Assembly (NCBI GenBank): GCA_026388315.1
Contig: JAPLKA010000114.1
Location: 1 to 34,297 of the forward strand
Source: Pseudomonadota bacterium
GTDB taxonomy: Bacteria > Desulfobacterota > Syntrophorhabdia > Syntrophorhabdales > Syntrophorhabdaceae
Length of the DNA: 34,297 nucleotides
Direction: 5' to 3'
Every line of letters begins with the position of its first letter. Position 1 is the first letter of the stretch. Position numbers and translations under genes: made by a program. This document shows, one piece after another, positions 15,617-23,357 of this stretch. Under the pieces are notes generated by a model. That model was given only the letters and a program-made list of their open reading frames with translations, made no database searches and had not been told where the DNA came from.

Positions 15617-15634
15617 TCCCCGGCAAAGCCGGGG
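15617..15634. terminator. GC-rich hairpin between convergent genes
   Basis: CCCCGGC and GCCGGGG arms enclose AAA, giving a very stable stem between two convergent genes. There is no strong U-tract on either side. It may act as a bidirectional terminator, or it may be a REP-like element, because its flank GGGGCTTACC recalls the head of the dispersed repeat at 3794. Confidence 0.4.
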
Positions 15635-15702
15635 GCTTACCGAATTTAGTTAATTTCCCACTCTTGTACTTGAGGGGGATATTATGCCATAAATAAGGAC
15701 CG

Positions 15703-16275
15703 TTAGTGGCCTCCCAATACGTCAGGAACTGCCATTGTGTCAAGAAATGCGCTGGCCGGTAAGTTGAAGACGTTGTCAGGCGCTTCTTTCTTTATGTTCT
15801 TATACTCAACGCTCCATTTTCCATTTGCATTTGCTATCTTTACGGGGAAACGTATGTCTGTTGCAAACCACTGATGATATGTCTCGTTCTTGCCCCCCTG
15901 TTTTACGGTAACCTCATACTTTTTAGTCGGATGACCGTCTATAGCTGCAGTACCAATCTCCTTTCTGCTTACTTCACCGAATATCTTTTCCTCCGTCCAT
16001 GGTTTCATGGCTGGTGTCAACTTTGCCTCAATATATGTATTCTCAGCACTATTGACCTGCCACAGCAGACCCTTATCCCCCCTTATAATCGTGTAAACAG
16101 GTGTACTGCCTTTTTCCGTACGGCACTTGTTGTCCTTTAAATAAAGTTTGCCCTTTCTCGTAATTTTCCCTTCCTTTGTGATCATGTCTGCCGTAATGTC
16201 AATTGCAAATGCGCATGAAATCATTGCAATCACGAATAGGAGCGCGCACCCCGATACTGTCAAAGACTTTTTCAT
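15703..16275 (-). CDS. Secreted LolA-like / DUF4412-type protein
   Basis: A 190-aa protein with a signal peptide (cleavage near CAFAID, residue 24). The mature part contains repeated beta-strands with DITADMITKEG at its start, KKYEVTVKQGG and WFATDIRFPVKI, which fit the half-barrel fold of DUF4412 and outer-membrane lipoprotein-sorting relatives (LolA/LppX). A role in lipid or hydrophobic ligand handling is only an analogy. CTGGAGGAAGG precedes the ATG. It lies downstream of the pentapeptide gene on the same strand, separated from it by a terminator hairpin. Confidence 0.65.
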   Translation of the reverse strand: MKKSLTVSGCALLFVIAMISCAFAIDITADMITKEGKITRKGKLYLKDNKCRTEKGSTPVYTIIRGDKGLLWQVNSAENTYIEAKLTPAMKPWTEEKIFGEVSRKEIGTAAIDGHPTKKYEVTVKQGGKNETYHQWFATDIRFPVKIANANGKWSVEYKNIKKEAPDNVFNLPASAFLDTMAVPDVLGGH

Positions 16276-16368
16276 TACCTTCCTCCAGTTTAGTTGATGA
16301 GATATCGATACTTTAGGGGTTGAACAATTGGTTTCATCTTCTTTGCCCCTTAGAACCGACCACTATAA

Positions 16369-16402
16369 AGAGCCGGCCTGACACACAGGCAGGCTCTTTT
16401 GA
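16369..16402. terminator. Intrinsic terminator after the pentapeptide gene
   Basis: AAAGAGCC-GGCCTG and CAGGC-AGGCTCTTTT form a long GC-rich stem with A and T runs on its two flanks. It terminates the minus-strand pentapeptide gene and could work in both directions. Confidence 0.7.
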
Positions 16403-16425
16403 TGGGCTGCTGATACAAAAGCTTA

Positions 16426-16836
16426 CTATTTACACTCTCCGACTGAACCGACCTTGCATCTCTTGCCATTGGTCCACGTTGCCTGATCAAAGTAGGTCTT
16501 GCTAAAGTTTGCCTTGGACACATCGGCACCGGACAGATTGGCTTCAAAGAGATTAGCGCCGGATAGATTAGCGCCGGACAGATTAGCCTTGGAGAGGTTT
16601 CCGCCAAATAAGGTTGAATTCGATAGGTCAGCCCCGGATAAATTTGCGGAAGAGAGATCGGTGTAACTCATATCCAGATTATTCAATTTTGCCCCTGAAA
16701 GGTCACACTTCTTGCAGTTGTTTGTTTTCTTCAGGGCCTGAACCTGCTTTTCATCAAACCCGTAAAGAACCGTCAAAGTAACAAAAAAACAGACAACAGT
16801 TATAACAATGGTCAAAACTCCTTTTCCTCTACACAT
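16426..16836 (-). CDS. Exported pentapeptide-repeat protein
   Basis: A 136-aa protein. The first 26 residues (ITVVCFFVTLTVLYGF) look like a signal peptide or anchor. From about residue 43 to 118 there are some 14 A(D/N)LSx-type pentapeptides, e.g. ANLSGADLSNSTL and ANLSGANLFEANLSGADV, which form a right-handed quadrilateral beta-helix. Four Cys lie near the ends (NCKKC before the helix, two in KRCKVGSVGEC after), possibly disulphides capping the solenoid. GGGAGGT sits 5 nt before the ATG. The leader upstream is about 300 nt long and contains two tandem copies of a terminator-bearing structured element, so expression is probably controlled by attenuation. The function of the protein is unknown. 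Confidence 0.85.
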   Translation of the reverse strand: MCRGKGVLTIVITVVCFFVTLTVLYGFDEKQVQALKKTNNCKKCDLSGAKLNNLDMSYTDLSSANLSGADLSNSTLFGGNLSKANLSGANLSGANLFEANLSGADVSKANFSKTYFDQATWTNGKRCKVGSVGECK

Positions 16837-16871
16837 AAAAACCTCCCGTTAATTTATTTGAAAACTACCAA

Positions 16872-16910
16872 TAAAAAAAGCCACTACCTGAAGACATTGC
16901 TTCAGGTGGC
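16872..16910 (-). terminator. Attenuator terminator, copy A (proximal)
   Basis: On the minus strand ACCTGAAG and CTTCAGGT pair, with an outer GCC/GGC, followed by seven U. It lies 36 nt before the pentapeptide start codon, so it would abort transcription before the gene unless an alternative fold prevents it. Confidence 0.85.
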
Positions 16911-16935
16911 GGCCCGACCATCCGATATATTTACC

Positions 16936-16969
16936 TCCAGAGACATGAAGCATCTCTGAACCCATTCAG
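16936..16969 (-). promoter_or_regulatory. Candidate antiterminator/sensor hairpins, copy A
   Basis: Two mutually exclusive hairpins share the bases CAG: CUGAA-UGGG-UUCAG (16956-16969) and UUCAGAGA...UCUCUGGA (16936-16960). The loop bases UGCUUCA (16946-16952 on the opposite strand) are perfectly complementary, over 7 nt, to UGAAGCA in the 5' arm and loop of the terminator (16898-16904). Such a pairing would compete with terminator formation. The same arrangement recurs in copy B at 17074-17107. Confidence 0.6.
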
Positions 16970-17009
16970 ATATTCAATTGTAAGTTTTCTCTATAGCATA
17001 AATACCCAA

Positions 17010-17048
17010 TAAAAAAAGCCACTACCTGAAGACATTGCTTCAGGTGGC
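17010..17048 (-). terminator. Attenuator terminator, copy B (promoter-proximal)
   Basis: Identical to copy A, 138 bp upstream, with its own seven-U tract. Polymerase must pass both hairpins to reach the pentapeptide gene. Confidence 0.85.
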
Positions 17049-17145
17049 GGCCCGACCATCCGATATATTTACCTCCAGAGACATGAAGCATCTCTGAACC
17101 CATTCAAATATTCAATTGTAAGTTTTTACTATGTCATAATATATC

Positions 17146-17173
17146 TATATAACCTTGAGGATAAGGAAGTCAA
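17146..17173 (-). promoter_or_regulatory. Promoter driving the tandem leader and pentapeptide gene
   Basis: On the minus strand TTGACT (17173-17168) and TATATA (17151-17146) are 16 nt apart, five of six matches each. Predicted transcription starts near 17139, just upstream of the first repeat copy, giving a leader of about 300 nt. Confidence 0.6.
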
Positions 17174-17382
17174 GTCTTTTTTGAAAATGTAAAGGGCTTA
17201 AAAATACACTGCTCTCGCTTTCAGTTGGCATTCTTTATGTGTGTTGGCAGTATCGCCTTCAACGTCAGCAGGTGATGGCTACGTTTTCCAAATTATCCAC
17301 AAGAAGGTTCGTAAAACTAAGCAACAAATATCAAAATAGATGGAGTTTCTTTTAAAAGGACTGAGAAAGGTAAGCAATGTGT

Positions 17383-17501
17383 GAAACAAGGGACACCCAG
17401 AGTTGATTAGCTCGCAAAAACATCACGGGTTTCATCTTTATTCCGCCTCGCAAGGTTGCTGCGGGCTTCATGCCATATCTGGCTATGAGTGTCCCTTGTT
17501 T
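17383..17501. ncRNA. Structured non-coding element closed by a 13-bp inverted repeat
   Basis: AAACAAGGGACAC (17384-17396) and GTGTCCCTTGTTT (17489-17501) are perfect complements enclosing 92 bp. Inside are CCAGA/TCTGG, a GCCA-TATC-TGGC hairpin, and CCGC..GCAA-GG-TTGC.GCGG. There is no ORF. It could be a structured small RNA or a MITE-like element; the strand is undetermined. The flanks (17174-17382 and 17502-17646) hold no gene I can support. Confidence 0.45.
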
Positions 17502-17646
17502 GCAGTAATAGCACATGAAGTTATATGTGTCAAGCAGCCCTTGCAGGACGCTCTACAGTGAATAAAACCAATAGAGGCTATAGGATTTTGGACGATGAGG
17601 ACAATCCATTGCTGCATGATATTTGTCCTTGAATGCAAATCAGGGA

Positions 17647-19272
17647 TTAAAGACCCAACGATGTTATATATCTCTCATAAAGTTTCTTTTTCGGGGTTTT
17701 GCCGGCCATGAAATCCCATGGAAATATTTCATTCTGCCCTCGCTCGCGTAACACATAGAAATTCAAATTTACAGGGCTCTCCTTCATGATACGGGAAAAA
17801 CTTTCTTCTCTGGCCAGGCGAACGATCAAATCGTTCAACCTTCTGTCTCCCCGGGACAGCACTCCCTGAAGAAAACTGTACTTCAGCGATTCGTGGGTAA
17901 AATAGGTATTATCAGCCTTCCCGAGTTCTCTCTTCAGCCAGCCTATTTTGTTCTTCAGTTCTCCCATATCCTGCATGGGCAGCCACTGGAATGGCGTGGA
18001 TGGTTTCGGGACAAAGGGGCTCGCATGGACGGTAATACTCCCCACAAACCCCCTTTTCGCCCCTCTTTTCACCATAATGTGTTTTACATGTTTAACCAGA
18101 TTTACAATACCTTCAATGTCACTCAGGGTCTCACCGTAGAGGCCGATCATAAAGTATAATTTCAGATTAAAGGGCTTTATGGCGAGGATGCTGTCCATTT
18201 TTGCAAACAGCGCTTCATCTGTGAGGGGTTTCCCTATGGATTGGCGCAATTTTTCCGTGCCTGCTTCAATGCCGAAAGTGAGTGTTTTGATTTCATCCTC
18301 CATGAGCTCAATGAGGGAAAGGGGGGTTTCATCAATTCTAAGTGACGGGAAGTGGACACGTTTTCCGGCAGCTTTCAGTTCCTTTACAATATTCACTATG
18401 GAGGGATGGAAAGAAACACCGCCACCGATAATACCAACATCGTCGGCCCGGGTTGTAAGTGGAACGATGCTGTCATAACTGAATCTATATGTATTGCCCA
18501 GGAGGCAGAAAGGGCATTGCGAGGGACAACCCCGTGTGCCCTCCACGAGTAACATGTTGGAAAATTCTGTTTCCTCCGCGATAACAGCGGATGTGCCGAG
18601 GTGTTTCCCCTTATAATGCCGGGGGGTTACAGAAAAGGATGCCGGAATGAATGTCTGTATGGTACCGTCATCACCGTATTGCACACTCAATTGTTTCGGG
18701 TTGTACACCCACGGGAAGGCGCTCAGTTCATTCAGAACGTCATCGCGTTTTTTTTCTCTTAGCGCCATATACCTTTCCATAAAGTCGGGTACGGTGGCCT
18801 CAATGTCCCCCATCAGAAAGAGGTCGAAAAAACAATGAATGGGTTCCGGGTTGGACATCACGCAGATACCGCCGGCAACGATGACCGGTTCGTCCTCTCC
18901 CCGTTCAGTAGCATGAAGTGTAATATTTGAAGATCGTAATATTTTTACAATATTTACATAGTCAAGCTCATAGGAAACAGTAAAGAAAACTATGCGGAAA
19001 GATGAGAGCGCCCGGCCGCTTTCTAATGAAATAATGCCGCTATTTTCATCAAAAAAACACCTTTCGCACACAATTTCAGGCGTATCGTTGAGTGTTTTAT
19101 AGAGGATCTGGGTGGAAAGGTTCGACATGCCGATATAGTAAGCGTTCGGGAAGACCACGCAAACCGGTATCTTGCCGCCCCATTTTTTATGAATTGTTCC
19201 TTTTTCCGAGGAAAGGAGTTCCCTGCGGGTCAACCCGCCCTTGTTGAATTTATCCGGAGATTGGTGACGCAC
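17647..19272 (-). CDS. Radical SAM protein (TIGR03960-like, B12-binding-type N-terminus)
   Basis: A 541-aa iron-sulfur enzyme. The N-terminal region has FPNAYYIGMSNLSTQILYKTL and VVFFTVSYELDY-like strands typical of the cobalamin-binding-like domain of this group. The radical SAM cluster motif is GTRGCPSQCPFC (Cys249, Cys253, Cys256), followed by GIIGGGVSFHP and FGIEAGTEKLR. Relatives are often fused or adjacent to a DUF2344 domain and have been linked to tRNA or ribosomal maturation genes; none is fused here. The start is GTG at 19272; the downstream LTRREL matches the start region of relatives. It lies 28 nt after ftsZ and is probably the last gene of the dcw operon. The reaction is unknown. 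Confidence 0.85.
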   Translation of the reverse strand: MRHQSPDKFNKGGLTRRELLSSEKGTIHKKWGGKIPVCVVFPNAYYIGMSNLSTQILYKTLNDTPEIVCERCFFDENSGIISLESGRALSSFRIVFFTVSYELDYVNIVKILRSSNITLHATERGEDEPVIVAGGICVMSNPEPIHCFFDLFLMGDIEATVPDFMERYMALREKKRDDVLNELSAFPWVYNPKQLSVQYGDDGTIQTFIPASFSVTPRHYKGKHLGTSAVIAEETEFSNMLLVEGTRGCPSQCPFCLLGNTYRFSYDSIVPLTTRADDVGIIGGGVSFHPSIVNIVKELKAAGKRVHFPSLRIDETPLSLIELMEDEIKTLTFGIEAGTEKLRQSIGKPLTDEALFAKMDSILAIKPFNLKLYFMIGLYGETLSDIEGIVNLVKHVKHIMVKRGAKRGFVGSITVHASPFVPKPSTPFQWLPMQDMGELKNKIGWLKRELGKADNTYFTHESLKYSFLQGVLSRGDRRLNDLIVRLAREESFSRIMKESPVNLNFYVLRERGQNEIFPWDFMAGKTPKKKLYERYITSLGL

Positions 19273-19300
19273 AGGGTTTAAGCTTACCTTCTGTACTGGA

Positions 19301-20455
19301 TCAGTCCGCCTGTTTTCTCAAAAACGTGGGGATATCGTATCTGTCGTCATCGATATCAACATTGTCACTTTTTGCTTTTATCTCTTTATAATCAATGACA
19401 ACCTTTTTCTTTATAAAAGGTGGCACCTCCTGATCCTCGAAAAGCCCGCTTCTGCGTAAATCTGGAACCGTATCCTCATCAACAACAGCCCTTTCTTCAA
19501 AACCGGTGGCAATTACCGTTATCCTCATGGCATCATCCATGGCATCATCATAAACGAGTCCCCAAATGATCTTTGCATCTTCGTGCGCCTGTTCCTGTAT
19601 TAATGATGAGGCTTCGTGAACTTCATGGAGTGTCATGTCTTTATTTCCCGTTACGTTAATCAGAACGCCCCTTGCACCATGGATTGAGATGTCTTCGAGG
19701 AGCGGACTCGATATGGCCTTCTGGGCAGCTTCACGGGCCCTGCTTTCTCCGGATGCCTCACCAATACCCATAATGGCCATTCCCCTCTCGCTCATAATTG
19801 TTTTTACATCGGCAAAATCAACGACAACATGGCCGGAACCCACGATAAGGTCTGATATACTCCGCACGGCATTGAGAAGCACCTCGTCTGCCTTCAAAAA
19901 GGCCTCCATAATGGTCATATGCTTACCGCCAATAGACAGAAGCCGCTGATTCGGGATAGTAATCAGCGAGTCTACCCGCGTTTTGAGCTGGGTAACACCT
20001 TGCTCAGCCTGGACCATCCTGTCCTTTCCCTCAAAGGCAAAGGGCTTTGTAACAATTGCCACGGTGAGGGCGCCAAGCTCTTTTGATATCTCAGAAATTA
20101 CCGTAGATGCACCTGTGCCCGTCCCGCCTCCGAGGCCGCATGTGATAAAAACCATATCGGAGCCTTTCAAATGCTCTGTGATCTTGTCAATATCCTCCTG
20201 TGCCGCTTTCTTCCCAACTTCAGGATCTGCACCTGCACCAAGACCTCTGGTGAGTTTGCTCCCGATCTGAATTTTTACCGGCGACTTGCACATGCTCAGT
20301 GATTTTATATCGGTATTAACCGCTATAAATTCGACCCCCTGAACGTTGGCATCAACCATATTGTTTAATGCATTACATCCACCACCACCGATACCAACAA
20401 CCTTTAATTTTGCCGAAAACCCGCTACTCTCGTCCATGTAAAACATTTTGCTCAT
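19301..20455 (-). CDS. ftsZ: Cell division protein FtsZ
   Basis: Tubulin-like GTPase that forms the Z-ring at mid-cell. The 384 aa include VVGIGGGGCNALNNM, NTDIKSL, the tubulin signature GLGGGTGTGAS at about 105-115, the T7 loop region and NVTGNKDMTLHEV. The C-terminal peptide DIPTFLRKQAD is the conserved binding site for FtsA and other partners. GGGAGGT lies 6 nt before the ATG. It sits 11 nt downstream of ftsA, as in most dcw clusters. No unusual residue was noticed, so the Z-ring machinery appears normal despite the altered ftsI and ftsW slots upstream. Confidence 0.98.
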   Translation of the reverse strand: MSKMFYMDESSGFSAKLKVVGIGGGGCNALNNMVDANVQGVEFIAVNTDIKSLSMCKSPVKIQIGSKLTRGLGAGADPEVGKKAAQEDIDKITEHLKGSDMVFITCGLGGGTGTGASTVISEISKELGALTVAIVTKPFAFEGKDRMVQAEQGVTQLKTRVDSLITIPNQRLLSIGGKHMTIMEAFLKADEVLLNAVRSISDLIVGSGHVVVDFADVKTIMSERGMAIMGIGEASGESRAREAAQKAISSPLLEDISIHGARGVLINVTGNKDMTLHEVHEASSLIQEQAHEDAKIIWGLVYDDAMDDAMRITVIATGFEERAVVDEDTVPDLRRSGLFEDQEVPPFIKKKVVIDYKEIKAKSDNVDIDDDRYDIPTFLRKQAD

Positions 20456-20466
20456 CCCACACCTCC

Positions 20467-21711
20467 CTAAAAGATTTCTTTAAACCATTCTCTCATTCTG
20501 TTGAGTAATTTTTTACTATCCACCAGCTTCTTAAACTTTTTTCTCCCTTCGTACCGCCCTTTCTTAACCTTCACGTTTTTAAAACCATAAATGAGAAGCC
20601 CTACCCCTGTTGCATAAATAGGGTTATTCACCACATCTACGAGGCCGCCGACACCCATGGGAGACCCTCTCCTCGTAGGCAGATTAAAAATATTTTCAGC
20701 CAGCTCGGGGATGCCCTCAAGGTTTGCACATCCCCCCGTGAGCACCACACCTGATGCGAGGAGTTTTTCTGATCCTGATTTCTTAATCTCATCGTAAATC
20801 ATTGATGCGATTTCTTCAACCCTTGGTTCTATTATGTCTGCAAGCGTCTTGCGCATAAGAGTCCTGGGTTTCCGGCCTCCAACACTGGGAACCTCAATTG
20901 TTTCGTTGGATCCAATCATGTTTGAGAAAGCACAACCGTATTTTTTCTTGATCTTTTCCGCATCGTCGAGGGGGGTCCTCAGGCCTATGGCGATGTCGTT
21001 TGTGATATTGTTTCCTCCAAAGGGCAAAACAGACGTATATTTGATGCTTCCGTTTATAAATACTGCAAGGTCACATGTGCCGCCACCGATATCGACAAGA
21101 CCAACGCCAATCTCTTTTTCCTCGGGCGTTAATACTGCCTCTGCCGAAGCAAGCTGTCCGAGAATAATGTCATCCACTGACAACCCTCCGAGCCTGCAGC
21201 ATTTAATAATATTCTGTGCCGATGAAACACTGCCTGTAACGATGTGTACCTTAACTTCGAGCCTGACCCCGGTAATCCCTATGGGGTCCCTGATTCCATC
21301 CTGGTCATCAACAATGAATTCCTGAGGTATAACGTGGAGAATCTCCCTGTCTGCAGGGATAGCCACTGCCTTTGCTGCATCGATTGCCCTCGTGATATCG
21401 TCAAGTTTTACTTCCTTTTCTTTGATGGCCACAACACCGTTACTGTTGAAGCTTTTAATGTGGGCGCCGCCAATCCCTGCCATACAGGATTCGATCTTTA
21501 TGCCCGCCATCAATTCCGCCTCTTCAACGGCCTTTCTGATTGAATTAACAGTGCTGTCCATATTTACAACAACACCTTTTCGTAAACCTGTGGAAGGATG
21601 GGACCCAATGCCTATGATATTAACCTTTCCTTCTGCGATTTTTCCCACAACAACGCATATCTTCGTAGTCCCTACATCAAGGCCTACCAGCAGTTCGTCT
21701 TCTCTCACCAT
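20467..21711 (-). CDS. ftsA: Cell division protein FtsA
   Basis: Actin-like ATPase that tethers FtsZ to the inner membrane. The ATP-binding phosphate-1 motif GLDVGTTKICVVVG is at the N-terminus. Phosphate-2 is VGLVDIGGGTCDLAVF near residue 205, and the adenosine motif is VVLTGGCANLEGI. The last residues, RMREWFKEIF, form the amphipathic membrane-targeting helix. The open frame extends 33 codons further upstream into ftsQ. The ATG at 21711 is chosen because it follows the ftsQ stop by one base, is preceded by AGGAAGGGG, and gives the family's MVREDELLVGLDVG-type start. Length is 414 aa. Confidence 0.97.
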   Translation of the reverse strand: MVREDELLVGLDVGTTKICVVVGKIAEGKVNIIGIGSHPSTGLRKGVVVNMDSTVNSIRKAVEEAELMAGIKIESCMAGIGGAHIKSFNSNGVVAIKEKEVKLDDITRAIDAAKAVAIPADREILHVIPQEFIVDDQDGIRDPIGITGVRLEVKVHIVTGSVSSAQNIIKCCRLGGLSVDDIILGQLASAEAVLTPEEKEIGVGLVDIGGGTCDLAVFINGSIKYTSVLPFGGNNITNDIAIGLRTPLDDAEKIKKKYGCAFSNMIGSNETIEVPSVGGRKPRTLMRKTLADIIEPRVEEIASMIYDEIKKSGSEKLLASGVVLTGGCANLEGIPELAENIFNLPTRRGSPMGVGGLVDVVNNPIYATGVGLLIYGFKNVKVKKGRYEGRKKFKKLVDSKKLLNRMREWFKEIF

Positions 21712-21712
21712 C

Positions 21713-22414
21713 TTACCCCTTCCTTTCCTGGATGATTGCGCCTCTTTCGAATCTCGCATCGATACACTTAATGAGAAGACCCCTCTTTTTTGCATCTTCG
21801 AGAACGGCAACCGCCCTTTTCAAACGTTCCTTCTGGTCTTCCTTACCGAGTATGATCTCTACCCCATCGCCCATACCGAAAATGGTGATGTTTCCATCGT
21901 TATACGCCACTTCGGATACAGCGTCTTTTTTTATTACCCCTTCAGTAAACCAGGCATTGACTTCCTTGTAAAGGCTCTTAACGTCCGTCTTCTCTTTTGC
22001 ATTGATAATGAACATTCCTCTGATGTCGCTTCTTGCGAGTTGCTTGTAAGGCTCTCCATTTTCATCAAGAACATTTACTTCTCCGCCGGTATTTACCCAC
22101 AGGGCGGAGGGCTTCTTTTCTTTCACATCGATAATAATGGAAAAGGGGTAAATCCTCTTTATCCTTACCTCCCGGACAAAGGGGTGTGAAATAATGGCTT
22201 CCCGCATCTTCGAAGCGTCAACGCTAAAGAGACTCTCTTTTAAATAGGGGGTTATCCTGCCCATAATATCCCCGTCTTTTAACTGCTCATTTCCGTTGAT
22301 TTTTATGTTTTTTATGAAGAAAAAAGGCTCATCTTTAGATAATATGTACACCAGCGTGAGCATGGACAGTATGCACACAGGTATGATAAAACACATGGAA
22401 AGAATCTTTTTCAT
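21713..22414 (-). CDS. ftsQ: Cell division protein FtsQ
   Basis: Bitopic divisome protein that links early and late division proteins. The cytoplasmic tail is short, the TM helix runs about residues 5-25 (ILSMCFIIPVCILSML), and a POTRA domain begins with FFIKNIKINGNEQLKDGDI, followed by the FtsQ beta domain. The frame is open further upstream. The ATG at 22414 overlaps the ddl stop (ATGA) and follows AGGAGCC, so it is preferred and gives 233 aa. Since FtsQ works with FtsL to activate FtsW-FtsI, its conservation next to altered versions of both enzymes is notable. Confidence 0.93.
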   Translation of the reverse strand: MKKILSMCFIIPVCILSMLTLVYILSKDEPFFFIKNIKINGNEQLKDGDIMGRITPYLKESLFSVDASKMREAIISHPFVREVRIKRIYPFSIIIDVKEKKPSALWVNTGGEVNVLDENGEPYKQLARSDIRGMFIINAKEKTDVKSLYKEVNAWFTEGVIKKDAVSEVAYNDGNITIFGMGDGVEIILGKEDQKERLKRAVAVLEDAKKRGLLIKCIDARFERGAIIQERKG

Positions 22415-23325
22415 GTCTTTAAGGAGGCTCCTTTTACTATCTCTTCCACAAGTTCGTCGAATGTTTTCCCCAGGCAAGCCCATGCCTTGGGCACCAATGA
22501 CGTTTCGGTCATGCCCGGTGATGTATTAATATCTATCACCTGAGGCACACCATTATCCACAATCATGTCGACCCTTGCACAACCGGAAAGCTCAAAGGCC
22601 TTGTATACTTCGGATGCAAAAACTTGCGCGCTTTTCTCCACAGGTTTCGCTATCCGGGCAGGAACAATATATTCTGTCATGCCCTTTGTATATTTTGACT
22701 CAAAATCATAAAACCCTTTTAATGGTTTTACCTGGATGACAGGGAGGATCTCTCTGTTCACTATCCCTACCGTTATCTCATAACCTTCGATATATCTCTC
22801 GATCAAAACCTTTTTATCATATTTCAATGCCTGTTCGATGGCCTTCGCTGCCTCTCCCCTCTTGCGCACAACGGATATACCGATGGTGGAGCCTTCGTTC
22901 GCAGGTTTCACAACAAAAGGAACAGGGAACTTCGGGGTCTTCGCACTGTTACAGATAACATATGCCGGAGTGGGGAGCCTTAAACCACTAAGAATAAGTT
23001 TCATCAGCACCTTGTCAAGCGAGATCGATGAGCCGAGGACGCCTGAGCCTGTATAGGGGATGCCAACCATTTCGAGAAGCCCCTGGACAGTACCGTCTTC
23101 ACCCCATTTTCCGTGAAGGGCAATAAATGCCACTTCAACCCTTTCTTTCTGCAACCTGTCCACAAGATCAATGTTTACGTCTATCCCCACCGCTTTATAC
23201 CCGCTTCTCAGCAAGCTCTGGAGTACAGCGCTGCCACTTTTCAGGGAGATTTCCCTTTCAGAGGATTTCCCGCCCATCAGCACGCCGATCTTTTTATCCC
23301 GTATGTTTTTGCCGCTTTTGGTCAT
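22411..23325 (-). CDS. ddl: D-alanine--D-alanine ligase
   Basis: ATP-grasp enzyme that makes the D-Ala-D-Ala end of the murein stem peptide. The 304 aa carry IGVLMGGKSSEREISLKSG at the N-terminus, ALHGKWGEDGTVQGLLE, GSSISLDKVLMK, FVVKPANEGSTIGIS and the metal-binding DINTSPGMT near the C-terminus. The shorter DdlB-type length fits its dcw location. A 32-nt gap separates it from murB and no strong ribosome binding site is visible before its ATG. It overlaps ftsQ by 4 nt. Confidence 0.96.
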   Translation of the reverse strand: MTKSGKNIRDKKIGVLMGGKSSEREISLKSGSAVLQSLLRSGYKAVGIDVNIDLVDRLQKERVEVAFIALHGKWGEDGTVQGLLEMVGIPYTGSGVLGSSISLDKVLMKLILSGLRLPTPAYVICNSAKTPKFPVPFVVKPANEGSTIGISVVRKRGEAAKAIEQALKYDKKVLIERYIEGYEITVGIVNREILPVIQVKPLKGFYDFESKYTKGMTEYIVPARIAKPVEKSAQVFASEVYKAFELSGCARVDMIVDNGVPQVIDINTSPGMTETSLVPKAWACLGKTFDELVEEIVKGASLKT

Positions 23326-23357
23326 AATTTACCGTTCACGTTTCACTATGCGCTGCC

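Larger units (their letters stand above)
16868..17127 (-). repeat. Two tandem copies of a 138-bp structured RNA element
   Basis: Copy A (16868-16989) and copy B (17006-17127) are offset by exactly 138 bp and are identical over about 120 bp apart from one base. That base (minus-strand C in A, U in B) lies in the CTGAA-TGGG-TTCAG hairpin and changes a C-G pair to a U-G pair, so pairing is kept. Read on the minus strand, each copy has this small hairpin, then an overlapping hairpin UUCAGAGA/UCUCUGGA with loop UGCUUCAUG, a GC-rich linker, and an intrinsic terminator. Confidence 0.9.

Noticed and set aside
16868-17127. CRISPR array
   Set aside because: Only two long units with a terminator in each and no short regular spacers.
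16868-17127. c-di-GMP-I (GEMM) or T-box identity for the leader
   Set aside because: The conserved GEMM core (GCAAA-type and tetraloop-receptor bases) and the T-box AGGGUGG motif are not present.
20834-21325. 163-codon plus-strand ORF opposite ftsA
   Set aside because: Shadow of ftsA; no ribosome binding site or protein-like motifs.
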